Notes: generated from the sequence alone by a model not told the origin. DNA of 64,000 bases from JAFGRR01 sp964563855 (GCA_964563855.1 CAZLYU010000010.1:1-64000), one strand, 5' to 3'. Shown: positions 17,732 through 26,777, numbered from the stretch's first letter. Translations and numbers: made by a program.

Positions 17732-18155
17732 GCTGATTCTCCTTCGCGTGTTTGGGGGATGGCGTCCGGGCGTCGCAGCAATCGTTTGGGTCGCACGCGG
17801 TGATCGCGTCGGCGAGTGTGTGCAGTTGCAGCGCGACCTGTGCGTAGCGAGCGGTGTACGACACGACGCGGCCGCGCTTGGACACGGTAACGACGCCGGC
17901 CCGCTCGAGTTGCTGCAGATGGCGCGAGACGACGGACAGGTCGACGGCGCAGCACGCCGCCAATTCGCTGACCGAGCAGGGTCGTCCGCACTTGATCAGG
18001 CAGCCGAAGAGCCGCAGGCGAGTCGGCTCGGCGAGGGCTTTGAAGAGGGCTGCGTCGAGCAAGTCGTCGAGCGGACCGCAGCAGGTGATCGCCAACTCGG
18101 GCGTTGCGGGACGCGGCGGCATGTGCGGTTGGTCGTGTGACGGAGTTAGTTGCAT
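17724..18155 (-). CDS. arsR: ArsR-family metalloregulator
   Basis: Winged-helix repressor of 143 residues (LFKALAEPTRLRLFGCLIKCGRPCSVSELA, recognition helix SVVSRHLQQLERAGVV). It is rich in cysteines: CC near 25, C..C..C around the first DNA-binding helices and CDPNDCCD at the C-terminus, giving more than one plausible As(III) site. The ATG at 18155 lies within a dyad and only a few bases after the predicted transcription start, so the message may be leaderless; an alternative Met at 18122 has no better ribosome site. Heads the ars operon. Confidence 0.88.
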   Translation of the reverse strand: MQLTPSHDQPHMPPRPATPELAITCCGPLDDLLDAALFKALAEPTRLRLFGCLIKCGRPCSVSELAACCAVDLSVVSRHLQQLERAGVVTVSKRGRVVSYTARYAQVALQLHTLADAITACDPNDCCDARTPSPKHAKENQRA

Positions 18156-18193
18156 GGCGGTGCAAGTATAGTTTGTCCGGCGCCGAGCGGCAA
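18148..18193 (-). promoter_or_regulatory. ars promoter with overlapping dyad operator
   Basis: On the minus strand TTGCCG (18188-18193), 17 bases, then TATACT (18165-18170) form a promoter. The imperfect 7-6-7 dyad AGTTGCA-TGGCGG-TGCAAGT (18148-18167, one mismatch) overlaps the -10 box and the arsR start codon, as expected for autorepression. Confidence 0.55.
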
Positions 18194-18245
18194 TCGCCGC
18201 GACCCTCCAGCGGGTTCGTTGTTCGCGGGAGCGAATGCTGGTTCA

Positions 18246-18764
18246 ATGCGTCGCATGGAACCACTTAAACTGTATGACTACCTTACCCTCGCCCGCGAGA
18301 AGCTCTTCGACGAAGTGCGTCCGCTCAGTGACGCGGAATATCGCCGCGAGTTCCCCATCGGTTTGAAGTCGCTCGCCCGCACGCTGACGCACACGATGAT
18401 CTGCGAGTGGGCGTACATGCAGCGCATCCGCCGGATTGAAACGCCGCCGTATGAGGAGTGGCCGATTCAGGATGAGAAGCCGCCGGCGTTCTCGGAGCTC
18501 GAAACCGTGTGGAAATCGCAAGCGGTGGAAACGCGGGCGACGATCGAGAAGCTCGAAGACTGGACCACACGGTTCGAGTTTCAGACGGTGAATCGCCAGG
18601 GTCACAAGATCGCGGTCACGACGTCGAACGGGGATTTCTTCGCGCAGCTACTGGTGCATGAAGTGCATCACCGCGCCCAGGCGATGAACATGCTGACGCA
18701 GCTCGGCCGACCGACGCAGGACCTCGACTTCAGCGGGCTGATGTTCGAGCGCAAGGCGCTTTAG
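18246..18764 (+). CDS. DinB/YfiT-like four-helix protein
   Basis: Protein of about 172 residues with the DinB-like four-helix-bundle pattern: LYDYLTLAREKLFDEV, a first His in LARTLTHTMICEW and the HEVHHRAQAMNML helix that supplies the other two His. Members bind a divalent metal and often act as thiol transferases (bacillithiol, mycothiol); substrate unknown here. Start is placed at ATG 18246, with a second ATG at 18255 equally plausible; no strong Shine-Dalgarno. Divergent from arsR. Confidence 0.8.
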   Translation: MRRMEPLKLYDYLTLAREKLFDEVRPLSDAEYRREFPIGLKSLARTLTHTMICEWAYMQRIRRIETPPYEEWPIQDEKPPAFSELETVWKSQAVETRATIEKLEDWTTRFEFQTVNRQGHKIAVTTSNGDFFAQLLVHEVHHRAQAMNMLTQLGRPTQDLDFSGLMFERKAL

Positions 18765-18796
18765 TCACGCGTGTTCGCTGGACACGGAGATCGATC

Positions 18797-19579
18797 GTGG
18801 CGGCATCGGTGCTGCATTTGAACTGCGGAACCCTGCGTGTTCCTTCGTTTCCGACGGTCGTTTGCCACTGTCTGGCGGTGTCTGAGGGGAGTGAGACGGT
18901 CCTGATCGACAGCGGAATCGGACTGAGTGACGTGCGCGATCCGGCCGGGCGATTGGGGCAAGCGTTGATCGACGCGGTCGGTTTTCAGTTCAACGAGCAC
19001 GACACGGCGGTCATGCGGCTCGCCGCGGGCGGCATTGAACGCGAGCAAGTGGGTCACATCGTTCTGACCCACGCCGACCCCGACCACGTCGGCGGGTTGG
19101 CGGACTTCCCGGGGGCGCAAGTGCACATCGCTGAGGCCGAACAACGTAACTCGGCGTCGGGGAACCCGCGCTACGTTCCGCGACTCTTCGAGCATCAGCC
19201 TGATTGGAAGCCATACGAATTCGAGACGGGAGCGCGTGACTGGTTCGGCCTGCCGGCGCGGCGCGTCGATCTGCCGATTCACGCCGAGGTTCTGCTGATT
19301 GCGCTGCCGGGGCATACGCATGGCCACTGCGGCGTGGCGCTCGAGCATGACGGTCGCTGGATTCTTCATGTGGGCGACGCGTATTACCTGCGGGTTGAAC
19401 TGAGCCAGCCGGATCATCCCGTCACCGCGCTGGCGACGGCGCGGGCGGACGATGACGCGCAGCGAAGGGCTTCGTTGGCGGAGCTGCGGAGAATTGCCGA
19501 CGAGCACGCTGATGTCGTCGACATGTTTGGGTATCACGACATCTCGGAGTTACCTCGGGCGTGTGTTGATTGGGAGTGA
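18797..19579 (+). CDS. Metallo-beta-lactamase-fold hydrolase, lactonase-like
   Basis: MBL-fold protein of 260 residues. The metal motif is HADPDHVGG, so the second ligand of HxHxDH is Asp. Downstream ligands are seen in LPGHTHGHCGV (His) and HVGDAYY (Asp), and a late His in FGYHD. The arrangement is like N-acyl homoserine lactonase-type proteins but with an altered first motif. Start GTG at 18797 with GGAG upstream. It follows the DinB gene by 32 bases and may share its message. Confidence 0.78.
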   Translation: MAASVLHLNCGTLRVPSFPTVVCHCLAVSEGSETVLIDSGIGLSDVRDPAGRLGQALIDAVGFQFNEHDTAVMRLAAGGIEREQVGHIVLTHADPDHVGGLADFPGAQVHIAEAEQRNSASGNPRYVPRLFEHQPDWKPYEFETGARDWFGLPARRVDLPIHAEVLLIALPGHTHGHCGVALEHDGRWILHVGDAYYLRVELSQPDHPVTALATARADDDAQRRASLAELRRIADEHADVVDMFGYHDISELPRACVDWE

Positions 19580-19598
19580 GTGCGTTGGTCGCGGTGCG

Positions 19599-20453
19599 CT
19601 ATTTGAGGTCGAGCGGCGTTACCAACTCGATCGTTTCGGCGGGAATCCAACCGCTGCGCCCGTCGCGAAGCTGAACACGCACCCAGTCCGCACGCTGCTC
19701 GAGCACGCGCAGTTCAACGCCGGCGCCGAGCGGCGCGGTCAGCACCGGTTCGTAGGCTTCACCGCGTCCGAGCCGTAATGTCGGCTGCCCCGACACCACG
19801 ACCGCCGCCGGACGCAGCGCTTCGCGGCGGAGTTCGAAGGCCGCGGCCGCCCCGGCAATGAGGCTTACGCTGATCAGCAGTGCGGACGCGAGGCGCAGCG
19901 TCGAGGCGCGTTTCCATAAGCACAACGCCGCGAGCGCCCAGCCTGCAAACGCTGATGCGACGGCCGCCCATGCGAGCAGTTGAATGCTCATGCGGCCCCG
20001 CCAAAACAGGATCCACCGCCACGGCGATGGGCGTGCGTCGGGCGTGATCTGCGGCGACACACGTTCGCGCGCGAGTTCCAGACTGCGCAGCGCACGATCC
20101 TCGCGGGCCAGTCGCAGCGCTCGGCGCAGATTCAGCACCGCCCGGCCGGGGTCGTTGAGGCGGAGATAGGTGAGGCCCAGATTGGTATAGAGCGACGCGT
20201 TGCGCACGCCGCTGAGCGTCAACCGTTCGAAGCCCAAGGCTGCGTCTCGAAAGTGACCCCGCGCTGCAGACTCGTCGCGCGGCAGCGCTTCGACACCGGC
20301 TTCGAAGGCGCTGATCGCGCTGCGCAAGATGCTGCGGCGTTGTTCGGAATTGGCCGCCGGCTGCTGAGCAGTCGCGGCTTCGCAGGCGGTCAGCGCCATC
20401 CAGGCGATGATGAGCACACCGCAGATCCCCTGCTTCGGTTTGACGCTTTTCAC
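19599..20453 (-). CDS. batE: BatE-like TPR/SH3 protein
   Basis: Membrane protein of 284 residues. An N-terminal leader with a possible lipobox (ALTACEA) is followed by TPR-like helices (NASLYTNLGLTYLRLNDPGRAVLNLRRALRLA), two membrane helices, and a C-terminal SH3-like domain (LRVLEQRADWVRVQLRDGRSGWIP). This order is that of BatE of Bacteroides aerotolerance loci. Start GTG at 20453 overlaps the batD stop by four bases (GTGA), so translation is coupled. Role in envelope stress is family knowledge, not proven. Confidence 0.78.
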   Translation of the reverse strand: MKSVKPKQGICGVLIIAWMALTACEAATAQQPAANSEQRRSILRSAISAFEAGVEALPRDESAARGHFRDAALGFERLTLSGVRNASLYTNLGLTYLRLNDPGRAVLNLRRALRLAREDRALRSLELARERVSPQITPDARPSPWRWILFWRGRMSIQLLAWAAVASAFAGWALAALCLWKRASTLRLASALLISVSLIAGAAAAFELRREALRPAAVVVSGQPTLRLGRGEAYEPVLTAPLGAGVELRVLEQRADWVRVQLRDGRSGWIPAETIELVTPLDLK

Positions 20454-22216
20454 AGACGCACCCCTTCGACCTGCTGCAAGCGCGACCGCGCCGTTTCAAT
20501 GATCTCCGCCGCGTCGGCATTGGTGGCGCCGGCGTACGCGGCGGCGGCGCAGCGTTCGATGAGTTGGGCCAGTGCATCGCGGAGGTCGCTGGGCAGGCCG
20601 CGCTCAACGAGTTCCGATTCGAGCTCGCGCCAGCCATGACCGCGCGGTGCGTTCAGGCGATCCGCGAGATAAGCGTTCAAGGTTGCAGACGCCTCGGCCG
20701 CGGCCTCGCGCGGGGCCAGCGTCTCCGCCGCTTGGAGCCGCGCTCGGGCCCGCTGAGCGGCGCGACCCCGGCGTCGGGCCGCCGCGTCGGCCCCGTGGCT
20801 GATGAGCGCGCGGCGTGTGGTGAGCAGCAGCAGGAATGCGAGCGCGGGCGCGGTGAGCCCCAGCGCCACGCCGACCAGCCCGACTGAGCGGTGCGACGCC
20901 AGGAGCCGATTCTCGCGGGTCTCGATGTCGGGCAGGCCATCGACGGCTGGCGCCGGACCAGCGTCGCTGTCGCTGGCCAACCCCTCGATTTCCGACGCGT
21001 CGATTGACGCCGCCCGTGTGACCTCGATGTTCACCGCGTTACTCCGCGCGACCTCATAGCGTTCCGTGCGCGGGTTGAAGAACGGGAACTCGATCGGCGG
21101 GACCTCAGTCACGCGCGGCGACGTTGGCCGCACGATGGCGGTGAATCGTTTCTCCTCGCCTTCGACGACCCCGCCCGGCGGCTCGTTGGCGATGCGAAAC
21201 GATGCGTTCAGCATTTCATTGCGATCGAGGTCGGGCGGCGCCAGCGTCGTAAGGTCGCCGTCGCCGCGTACTGTGAGCGTCAGCGTGACCGGGTCGCCGA
21301 CGCGCACCTGCGTGGGGGCGGCGCTCACCTCGAGGGTGTAGACGCCGACGGCGCCGTTAAAGCCCGGTGGGCGTCCGGCGGTGGGCAACGGGAGCACGGT
21401 GACTTGCGGCTGCGTCGGTCGCACGACGAGTGCTTCGGCGCCGGTCACGCGGATGTCGCCGAACACGTTGCGTCGCACGCGGGTGGGGTAGTTGTATCGC
21501 AGGATGAGGTTTCCGACGTCGAGCGAGCCCACGTCGGTCAGCGTCAGGTCGGTGGTCGAGGTGTAGACGTAGCAGCGAACCCGTTCGCCGGCCGGGTTAT
21601 TGCGGACGCGCTGGTCGGCGCGATTGGGTGGATTCAGGCGGCCGAAGCTGGTGCGGGGATCGAACATGTCGTACATCTGGGTCGGATTGAGGCGGACCGC
21701 GCCGAACTCCGCAGCTTCGACCCAGATCTCGAGTTGCAGCCGCGCGATCTGTCCGACGTAGAAGCGTGGGGCGTCGGCGGTGATGACGGCCCAGAGCTTG
21801 TCGGTTGAGGGTGTGGTTTCGAGTTCGCGCACGAGAATCTGCTGTCGCGCGGTGCGTCGCACGTCGCCATCGACCAGCACCGAGATGGATGGGATCTGCA
21901 GCATGCCGGGCGTCGACGCGGTGACGCTGTAGCGCAGGGTTCTGGTGCGCGACGTGCGGGTGACGCCGCCGGTTGTCACGATGCTGGTCTGTTCGCTGGG
22001 GCCGATGAACTGAACGTTGACCCCGGCGATATCAGGGATCACCGGTTGCTCGGCGCGCTCGAAGTCGCTCACGACGACGCGCAACTCGAACGGTTCGCCG
22101 GCATAGACCGCTTGCGGCGCCTGGAGCGAGACCTCGGCCGCGCCGACCGGCAGAATCGTGCCGAGTGCAGCGATGGAGCTGATCAAGCAGGCGCGTGAGT
22201 GACTCATACGCTTCAT
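20450..22216 (-). CDS. batD: BatD family envelope protein
   Basis: Protein of about 588 residues: signal peptide, then several Ig-like beta domains (VSLQAPQAVYAGEPFELRVVVSD; VSAAPTQVRVGDPVTLTLTVRGDGDL), a membrane helix near 400 (SVGLVGVALGLTAPALAFLLLL), and a cytoplasmic helical tail rich in Arg/Ala. This is the BatD layout (oxygen-tolerance protein family). Start chosen at ATG 22216; 22207 is also possible and 22252 less so. No batA, batB or moxR gene is adjacent, so the usual locus is split. Confidence 0.8.
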   Translation of the reverse strand: MKRMSHSRACLISSIAALGTILPVGAAEVSLQAPQAVYAGEPFELRVVVSDFERAEQPVIPDIAGVNVQFIGPSEQTSIVTTGGVTRTSRTRTLRYSVTASTPGMLQIPSISVLVDGDVRRTARQQILVRELETTPSTDKLWAVITADAPRFYVGQIARLQLEIWVEAAEFGAVRLNPTQMYDMFDPRTSFGRLNPPNRADQRVRNNPAGERVRCYVYTSTTDLTLTDVGSLDVGNLILRYNYPTRVRRNVFGDIRVTGAEALVVRPTQPQVTVLPLPTAGRPPGFNGAVGVYTLEVSAAPTQVRVGDPVTLTLTVRGDGDLTTLAPPDLDRNEMLNASFRIANEPPGGVVEGEEKRFTAIVRPTSPRVTEVPPIEFPFFNPRTERYEVARSNAVNIEVTRAASIDASEIEGLASDSDAGPAPAVDGLPDIETRENRLLASHRSVGLVGVALGLTAPALAFLLLLTTRRALISHGADAAARRRGRAAQRARARLQAAETLAPREAAAEASATLNAYLADRLNAPRGHGWRELESELVERGLPSDLRDALAQLIERCAAAAYAGATNADAAEIIETARSRLQQVEGVRL

Positions 22217-22298
22217 TGTTTCGGGTTCGCGGCGACTGGCAAGCGGCGTCATGCGCACGTAGGCTGGCGGTCGCTGTTTAGCAAGGAGTTCACCCCCG

Positions 22299-22736
22299 AT
22301 GGCCGACGCAGCGCATCCGCCCACGCCGACCCTGGTTGCGCTGCTGATCTGCGATCAGGTGATCGACGACCGTCTGACGAACAAGAAGAGCGCGATCGGG
22401 CTGTTCAACGCGATCTTGGTCAATCGTTTTCCGGCGCAGATCCAACAATTATTCGTGATGGCGGCGATCACGGAAGTGCAGCAGCAGGCGGAGATCGAAC
22501 TGCGGCTCATCCGCGACGCCGACAACAGCGTGTTGTTTCACGCTCGTCAGGAAGTGAGGGCCGTCTCGCCGCTGGCGACGGTGGATCTGCTGTTCGGGTT
22601 GCGCGGCGTGAGCATTCCGCAGCCGGGGCAGTATGGAATTGAGTTGCTCTGCGCAGCGGAACTGTTGGGACGCCGCCGGTTTCAGGTATTTGATCGGCGT
22701 GGTGAGCAGCCGCCGGCGCCGGGTGAGGCGCCGTGA
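22299..22736 (+). CDS. Conserved hypothetical protein, DUF6941-like
   Basis: Soluble beta-rich protein of 145 residues (LICDQVIDDRLTNKKSAIGLFNAI...). The pattern, a start of the form xLLCDxVxxD...KxSxIGLFNxI followed by alternating strands and a Pro/Gly turn before GIELLCAAELL, resembles a family I recall as DUF6941; this assignment is tentative. Start ATG at 22299 has AAGGAG upstream. Its stop overlaps the ABC ATPase start (GTGA), so it is the first gene of the exporter operon, but its role there is unknown. Confidence 0.7.
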   Translation: MADAAHPPTPTLVALLICDQVIDDRLTNKKSAIGLFNAILVNRFPAQIQQLFVMAAITEVQQQAEIELRLIRDADNSVLFHARQEVRAVSPLATVDLLFGLRGVSIPQPGQYGIELLCAAELLGRRRFQVFDRRGEQPPAPGEAP

Positions 22737-23593
22737 GCGATTCGGCGGCAATGTTGCACATCGAGGGCGTCCGCAAGTCGTTTGGGGCCATCACCGCGGT
22801 TGATGATCTGTCGCTGTCGGTTGGTGCAGGGGAGGTGGTCGGGCTGCTTGGGCCGAATGGCGCCGGCAAGACCACTGCAATTCGGCTGATTACCGGACTA
22901 CTGCGACCCGAGCGCGGCGTCGTGTTTCTGAACCAGCGGCCGCCGCATGTTGCGGAAGCGCGGTGCTCTCTCGGGGTGGCGCCGCAACAGGTTGCGCTTT
23001 ACGAAGACTTGAGCGCTAACGCCAACGTGCGGCTGTTCGCGCGGCTGTACGGCCTGCGCGGGGCGGCGCTGCGCCGCGCGACGCGGGAGGTGCTGGAGCG
23101 CGTCGGGTTGGCGGATCGCGCGCGTGATCGGGTGTCGACGTTTTCGGGCGGCATGCAGCGTCGGCTGAATCTCGCGATCGCGCTCGTGCATCGTCCGCGG
23201 ATTGTGTTGCTGGACGAGCCGACGGTCGGTGTGGATCCGCAGTCACGCGACTACATCTTGCGCTACATTGGCGAGCTGCGCGATGCGGGCTGCGCGGTGC
23301 TGTTTTCGACGCATTACATGGAGGAGGCGCAGCGCCTGTGCGATCGCGTGGCGATCATCGATCGCGGTCGATTGCTGACGTGCGACGCTGTGCCGCGACT
23401 GCTGGCCGCGCATGGCGGATCGAGCGTCATCACGGTGCAGCGTGTCAGCGGCGATGAACGTTTCGAGAGCAGCGATCCGAAGCACGATCTGGCGCGTTTT
23501 CTGCAGGCGGACGACGTGGTGGGGGTGCATATCGAACGCGCCAGCCTCGAGTCGGTGTTTCTGAATCTTACGGGCCGGAGCTTGCGCGACTGA
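22733..23593 (+). CDS. ABC-2 transporter ATPase
   Basis: Nucleotide-binding subunit of 286 residues. Walker A GPNGAGKTT, signature FSGGMQRRLNLAIAL, Walker B IVLLDEPTVGVDP, and the switch His in STHYMEE are all intact. It is of the NatA/CcmA/DrrA export type. Start GTG at 22733, coupled to the upstream gene; the stop TGA shares one base with the permease ATG. The cargo is unknown; a cytochrome c assembly gene lies downstream. Confidence 0.93.
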   Translation: MSDSAAMLHIEGVRKSFGAITAVDDLSLSVGAGEVVGLLGPNGAGKTTAIRLITGLLRPERGVVFLNQRPPHVAEARCSLGVAPQQVALYEDLSANANVRLFARLYGLRGAALRRATREVLERVGLADRARDRVSTFSGGMQRRLNLAIALVHRPRIVLLDEPTVGVDPQSRDYILRYIGELRDAGCAVLFSTHYMEEAQRLCDRVAIIDRGRLLTCDAVPRLLAAHGGSSVITVQRVSGDERFESSDPKHDLARFLQADDVVGVHIERASLESVFLNLTGRSLRD

Positions 23594-24783
23594 TGGGTGT
23601 AGTCATTGCTCTAGCGCTGAAGGACGCGCGGCTGCTGCTGGCTGACAAGCTCGGGTTCTTCTTCGTCTTTGTCTGGCCGCTCATGTTCGCGCTGTTTTTC
23701 GGGTTCGTGACCGCCCGCGTGTTTAGTGCTGATCGCGCGCCGCTGGCGATGTTCGTGCTCGATGAAGACCAGACCGACGCCTCCGCCGCGATGATGCAGT
23801 CGTTGCGCGACGATCCTGGTATCGCCGTCATCATCGCCGACGCGTTGGCGTCAGCGGAGCGGGCGGTGATGGATGGTGAGGCGGCGGCGCTGCTGGTGAT
23901 CCCGAGCGGTCTCGGTGAGGCGGTGACGCAGCCGCTGGTCAATCCGGCGGCGGAGTTGCGGCTGATTGTCGATCCGGCGCGCCCGATCGAAGCCGGCGCG
24001 ATCGAGGGCGCGGTGCGCGGGGCGGCGTTTGCACAGCTCGAGCAACCGCTGCGGCGGCTCGCCACGCTTGCGCGGCGATTGGTCGGGTCGAACGAAGCGA
24101 TCACGGTCGAGAGCGGCGGCGCACCGATCACGCTGCGTCGACGTGACGCCAGCGCTGCGTCGAGCGGGCCCGTCGCCAACCGCGTGACAAGCTGGCACAT
24201 CGTGATTCCGCAGTCGGTCGTGTGGGGCATGATGGCGTGTGCGGCGGTCTTTGCGCAATTGCTGGTGTATGAGCGACTGCGCGGCGCGCTGCCGCGTCTG
24301 CTCGCGGCGCCGATTCATGCGGGTCAGATTCTGGCGGCCAAGGCGCTGGCGTGTGTGTGTCTCACGACCTTTGTCGCGGTCGCGGCGCTCGCGCTGGCGG
24401 CGCTGCTGGTCGACGTGCGGCCGGCGAACATGCCCGGCGTGGCCGCCGCCGTGTTGTGCACGTCGATCGCGGTCGTGGGCTTGATGATGTTGCTCGCGGG
24501 CATCGGGCGTTCGGAAGCGGCGACGGCGGGCGGCTCGTGGGCCGCGGTCGTGGTGATGGCGATGCTGGGCGGGGGGATGATTCCGCTGAGTCAGCTCGAA
24601 GGCGTGCTCGGACGCGTCAGTTACGTCAGCATCTTTCGCTGGGCGATCCTGGCGCTGGAGGGCGCTGTCTGGCGACAATTCTCCGCCGCCCAGCTCGCGC
24701 AGCCGTGTTTGGTGCTGCTGGGCATCGGGTTCGGCGGGTTTGGGCTGGGGCTGCTGCTCATGCGGCGCGGGTGGCTGCGGTGA
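23593..24783 (+). CDS. ABC-2 type permease
   Basis: Membrane subunit of 396 residues: one N-terminal helix, a large external loop (about 45-215), then five helices at the C-terminus (SVVWGMMACAAVFAQLLVYER to the last helix near 385). This is the ABC-2 NatB-like layout. Partner of the ATPase at 22733; overlap of one base. Substrate not predictable. Confidence 0.9.
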   Translation: MGVVIALALKDARLLLADKLGFFFVFVWPLMFALFFGFVTARVFSADRAPLAMFVLDEDQTDASAAMMQSLRDDPGIAVIIADALASAERAVMDGEAAALLVIPSGLGEAVTQPLVNPAAELRLIVDPARPIEAGAIEGAVRGAAFAQLEQPLRRLATLARRLVGSNEAITVESGGAPITLRRRDASAASSGPVANRVTSWHIVIPQSVVWGMMACAAVFAQLLVYERLRGALPRLLAAPIHAGQILAAKALACVCLTTFVAVAALALAALLVDVRPANMPGVAAAVLCTSIAVVGLMMLLAGIGRSEAATAGGSWAAVVVMAMLGGGMIPLSQLEGVLGRVSYVSIFRWAILALEGAVWRQFSAAQLAQPCLVLLGIGFGGFGLGLLLMRRGWLR

Positions 24784-24844
24784 GCGGGGCAGAGCCGGCG
24801 AAGGCGGCGTCGACAAGCTCGCGATTCGCCCTGAGAATGCCGGG

Positions 24845-26608
24845 ATGACTTTGAATCGTCATCCGCGTGTGAGACGCCTTTCGATCGTCCCGGTCGCGCT
24901 GGCCGCGCTGGTGCTCAGCGCGTGCGGCGACCCGACCGAAAGCTGGCCGTCGATGCCCGCGTTCGATACGGCGCCGCTCGAGCGCATCGTTACGCAGCAC
25001 AACGGTCGCTACCCGCCGCTCCGCGTGACGGCGGCGGACGTGGTGAGCGACGTTGTGGGCAGCCCGGCGCCGGGCGGGTTGGACCCGATCCTGCTCTCGC
25101 TGGCGTGGCAGGCGCAGCCGGACCTATGGCTGGCGGCGCCGATCGTGCCTGTGAAGCGCGGCGTGGCGGCGGAGTTGCGACTGCCCGGCGGCCGCAGCCA
25201 CTTCAGCTTTAATGAACTGGTGAGCCATGAGCCGCTGATGACGCTATTGCAGCGGGTTAGCGCCAAGCGCGGTCAAGCGCTCGACGATTTTGAGAAGAAG
25301 GGCGCCGAATTGGAGCAGCGGCTGCTGACGCTGCAGGGGGCGACGCAACAGCGCATCTGGCGGGTGCTGCCGGATCCGACGGATCGCATCGCGCCGTGGA
25401 GCGCACCGGGGGAGGTTATGCCGATGGCGCCGGCGCGGTTCGCCGAGGCGAGCGCCCGCTGGCGGGAGCTGCTGGTGGCGTACAACACGGGTGACGCTGA
25501 GGCGTTCGCCGCCTCCGCCGAGCGGTTTGGGGATGAGGTCGGCGCGTTGCCGGCGGCGTATCGGCCGAGCGCCGAGCGGCTTGACACGGAGCTGCATTAC
25601 GAATCGTTGCGGCCGTATTACCGCGGGTGGATCGCGCTGGGGGTCAGCTTTGCGGCGACGCTGGTGGCGCTGCTCGTGCGGCGTGCTCGCGCGATGCGAC
25701 TCTTGTTGGACGTTGCGGCGGTCTTGGCGGGCGCGATCGGCGTGGGGATTCTGAGTTACGGATTGTGGCTGCGGTGGGTGTTGGCGGATCGGTTGCCTGC
25801 CGCGAACTTCTTCGAGTCGCTGCTGTTCCTAAGTTGGGGCGCCGGTTTGTTTGCGCTTGGGGCGCTGACGGTCGTGCTGTTTTCTGATCGCGGGCGGTTA
25901 GCGGCGATCACGGGGGCGGGCATGTCGGCATTGTCGCTGTGTCTCGCTGACGTGCTGCCGCTCGATCAGACGCTGCGCCCGGTTGCGCCGGTCCTGCTCG
26001 ACACGGCGTGGATGGCCATTCACGTGCCGATCATCATGGTGTCGTACGGCGTGTTGGCGATTGCGGTGTTCATTGCGCATCTGCAGGTCGTGACGCTGGC
26101 GATCGCGCCTGACAACAAGACGGTGTCGGCGCGGATGGATGGGCTGCATTACATGTACGTGTTCATCGGCACGTGGATGCTGATGGCGGGCATTCTCACC
26201 GGCAGCATGTGGGGCGCTGCGAGTTGGGGTCGCTATTGGGGCTGGGACCCGAAAGAGGTGTGGTCGCTGGTCGCGTTCCTGGCGTACATGGTGATCTTGC
26301 ACGTGCGCGTCGATCGGGAGCAGCTCACGCCCGTCAAGCTTGGCGTGGGGGCGGTGTTGGCGCTCGGGGCGTTTCTGTTGGTGGCGGCGAACTTCTTGAC
26401 GCTTGGGCCGCTCGGCCCGATCACGCTGTTCACGCTGCTTGGATCATTCGTGGCCGGGGCGATCTTCGTGCTGACGCGCGGCTACTTCGCGACTGCGGTG
26501 AAGAGCATCATCGCGTTCTGGACGATCGTGATGACCTATCTCGGCGTGAACTACGTGTTGGGGATCGGGCTGCACAGTTACGGCTTTGGCTTCGGCAGCG
26601 TCGCGTAG
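24845..26608 (+). CDS. ccsA: CcsA/CcsB-type cytochrome c biogenesis protein
   Basis: Heme-handling membrane protein of about 587 residues. A lipoprotein-like leader (LVLSACGD) opens an exported N-terminal domain (to about 255). This domain has the HNGRYPPLRVTAADVV pattern that precedes CcsA in many non-proteobacterial homologues. Multiple helices follow, with the WWD-type motif WGRYWGWDPKEVWSL near 465 and flanking His residues for heme. It delivers heme for c-type cytochrome maturation. Start ATG 24845; longer frame upstream overlaps the permease and is rejected. Confidence 0.87.
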   Translation: MTLNRHPRVRRLSIVPVALAALVLSACGDPTESWPSMPAFDTAPLERIVTQHNGRYPPLRVTAADVVSDVVGSPAPGGLDPILLSLAWQAQPDLWLAAPIVPVKRGVAAELRLPGGRSHFSFNELVSHEPLMTLLQRVSAKRGQALDDFEKKGAELEQRLLTLQGATQQRIWRVLPDPTDRIAPWSAPGEVMPMAPARFAEASARWRELLVAYNTGDAEAFAASAERFGDEVGALPAAYRPSAERLDTELHYESLRPYYRGWIALGVSFAATLVALLVRRARAMRLLLDVAAVLAGAIGVGILSYGLWLRWVLADRLPAANFFESLLFLSWGAGLFALGALTVVLFSDRGRLAAITGAGMSALSLCLADVLPLDQTLRPVAPVLLDTAWMAIHVPIIMVSYGVLAIAVFIAHLQVVTLAIAPDNKTVSARMDGLHYMYVFIGTWMLMAGILTGSMWGAASWGRYWGWDPKEVWSLVAFLAYMVILHVRVDREQLTPVKLGVGAVLALGAFLLVAANFLTLGPLGPITLFTLLGSFVAGAIFVLTRGYFATAVKSIIAFWTIVMTYLGVNYVLGIGLHSYGFGFGSVA

Positions 26609-26611
26609 TGG

Positions 26612-26731
26612 ATGATGATGGTGGGGGCCGCTGAGCTGGTGTTTCTACTGCTGACGCTGGCGGCGTATCTGCTGCGTCGGCGGCTGTCCAGCGCGTCACC
26701 AGGCGCGACCCACACGCCCGCGCCGGCATGA
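26612..26731 (+). CDS. Possible 39-aa membrane peptide after ccsA
   Basis: Four bases after the ccsA stop an ATG opens a 39-residue frame. It has a short start (MMMVGAAEL), one strongly hydrophobic helix (VFLLLTLAAYLL), an RRRR-like basic patch and a Ser/Pro/Thr tail. This topology (outside-N, basic cytosolic side) looks designed for insertion and recalls small CcoQ/CcmD-like subunits of cytochrome systems; no sequence family recognised. No clear Shine-Dalgarno, but coupling to ccsA is possible. Confidence 0.35.
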   Translation: MMMVGAAELVFLLLTLAAYLLRRRLSSASPGATHTPAPA

Positions 26732-26777
26732 GCGGGCGGGGGGCGGAGCAGGCCGGGCGGTGTGTGAGGCCGAGCCG

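Noticed and set aside
18761..19537. Open frame of 258 codons on the minus strand
   Set aside because: Antisense to the MBL-fold gene, which has a good start and metal motifs.
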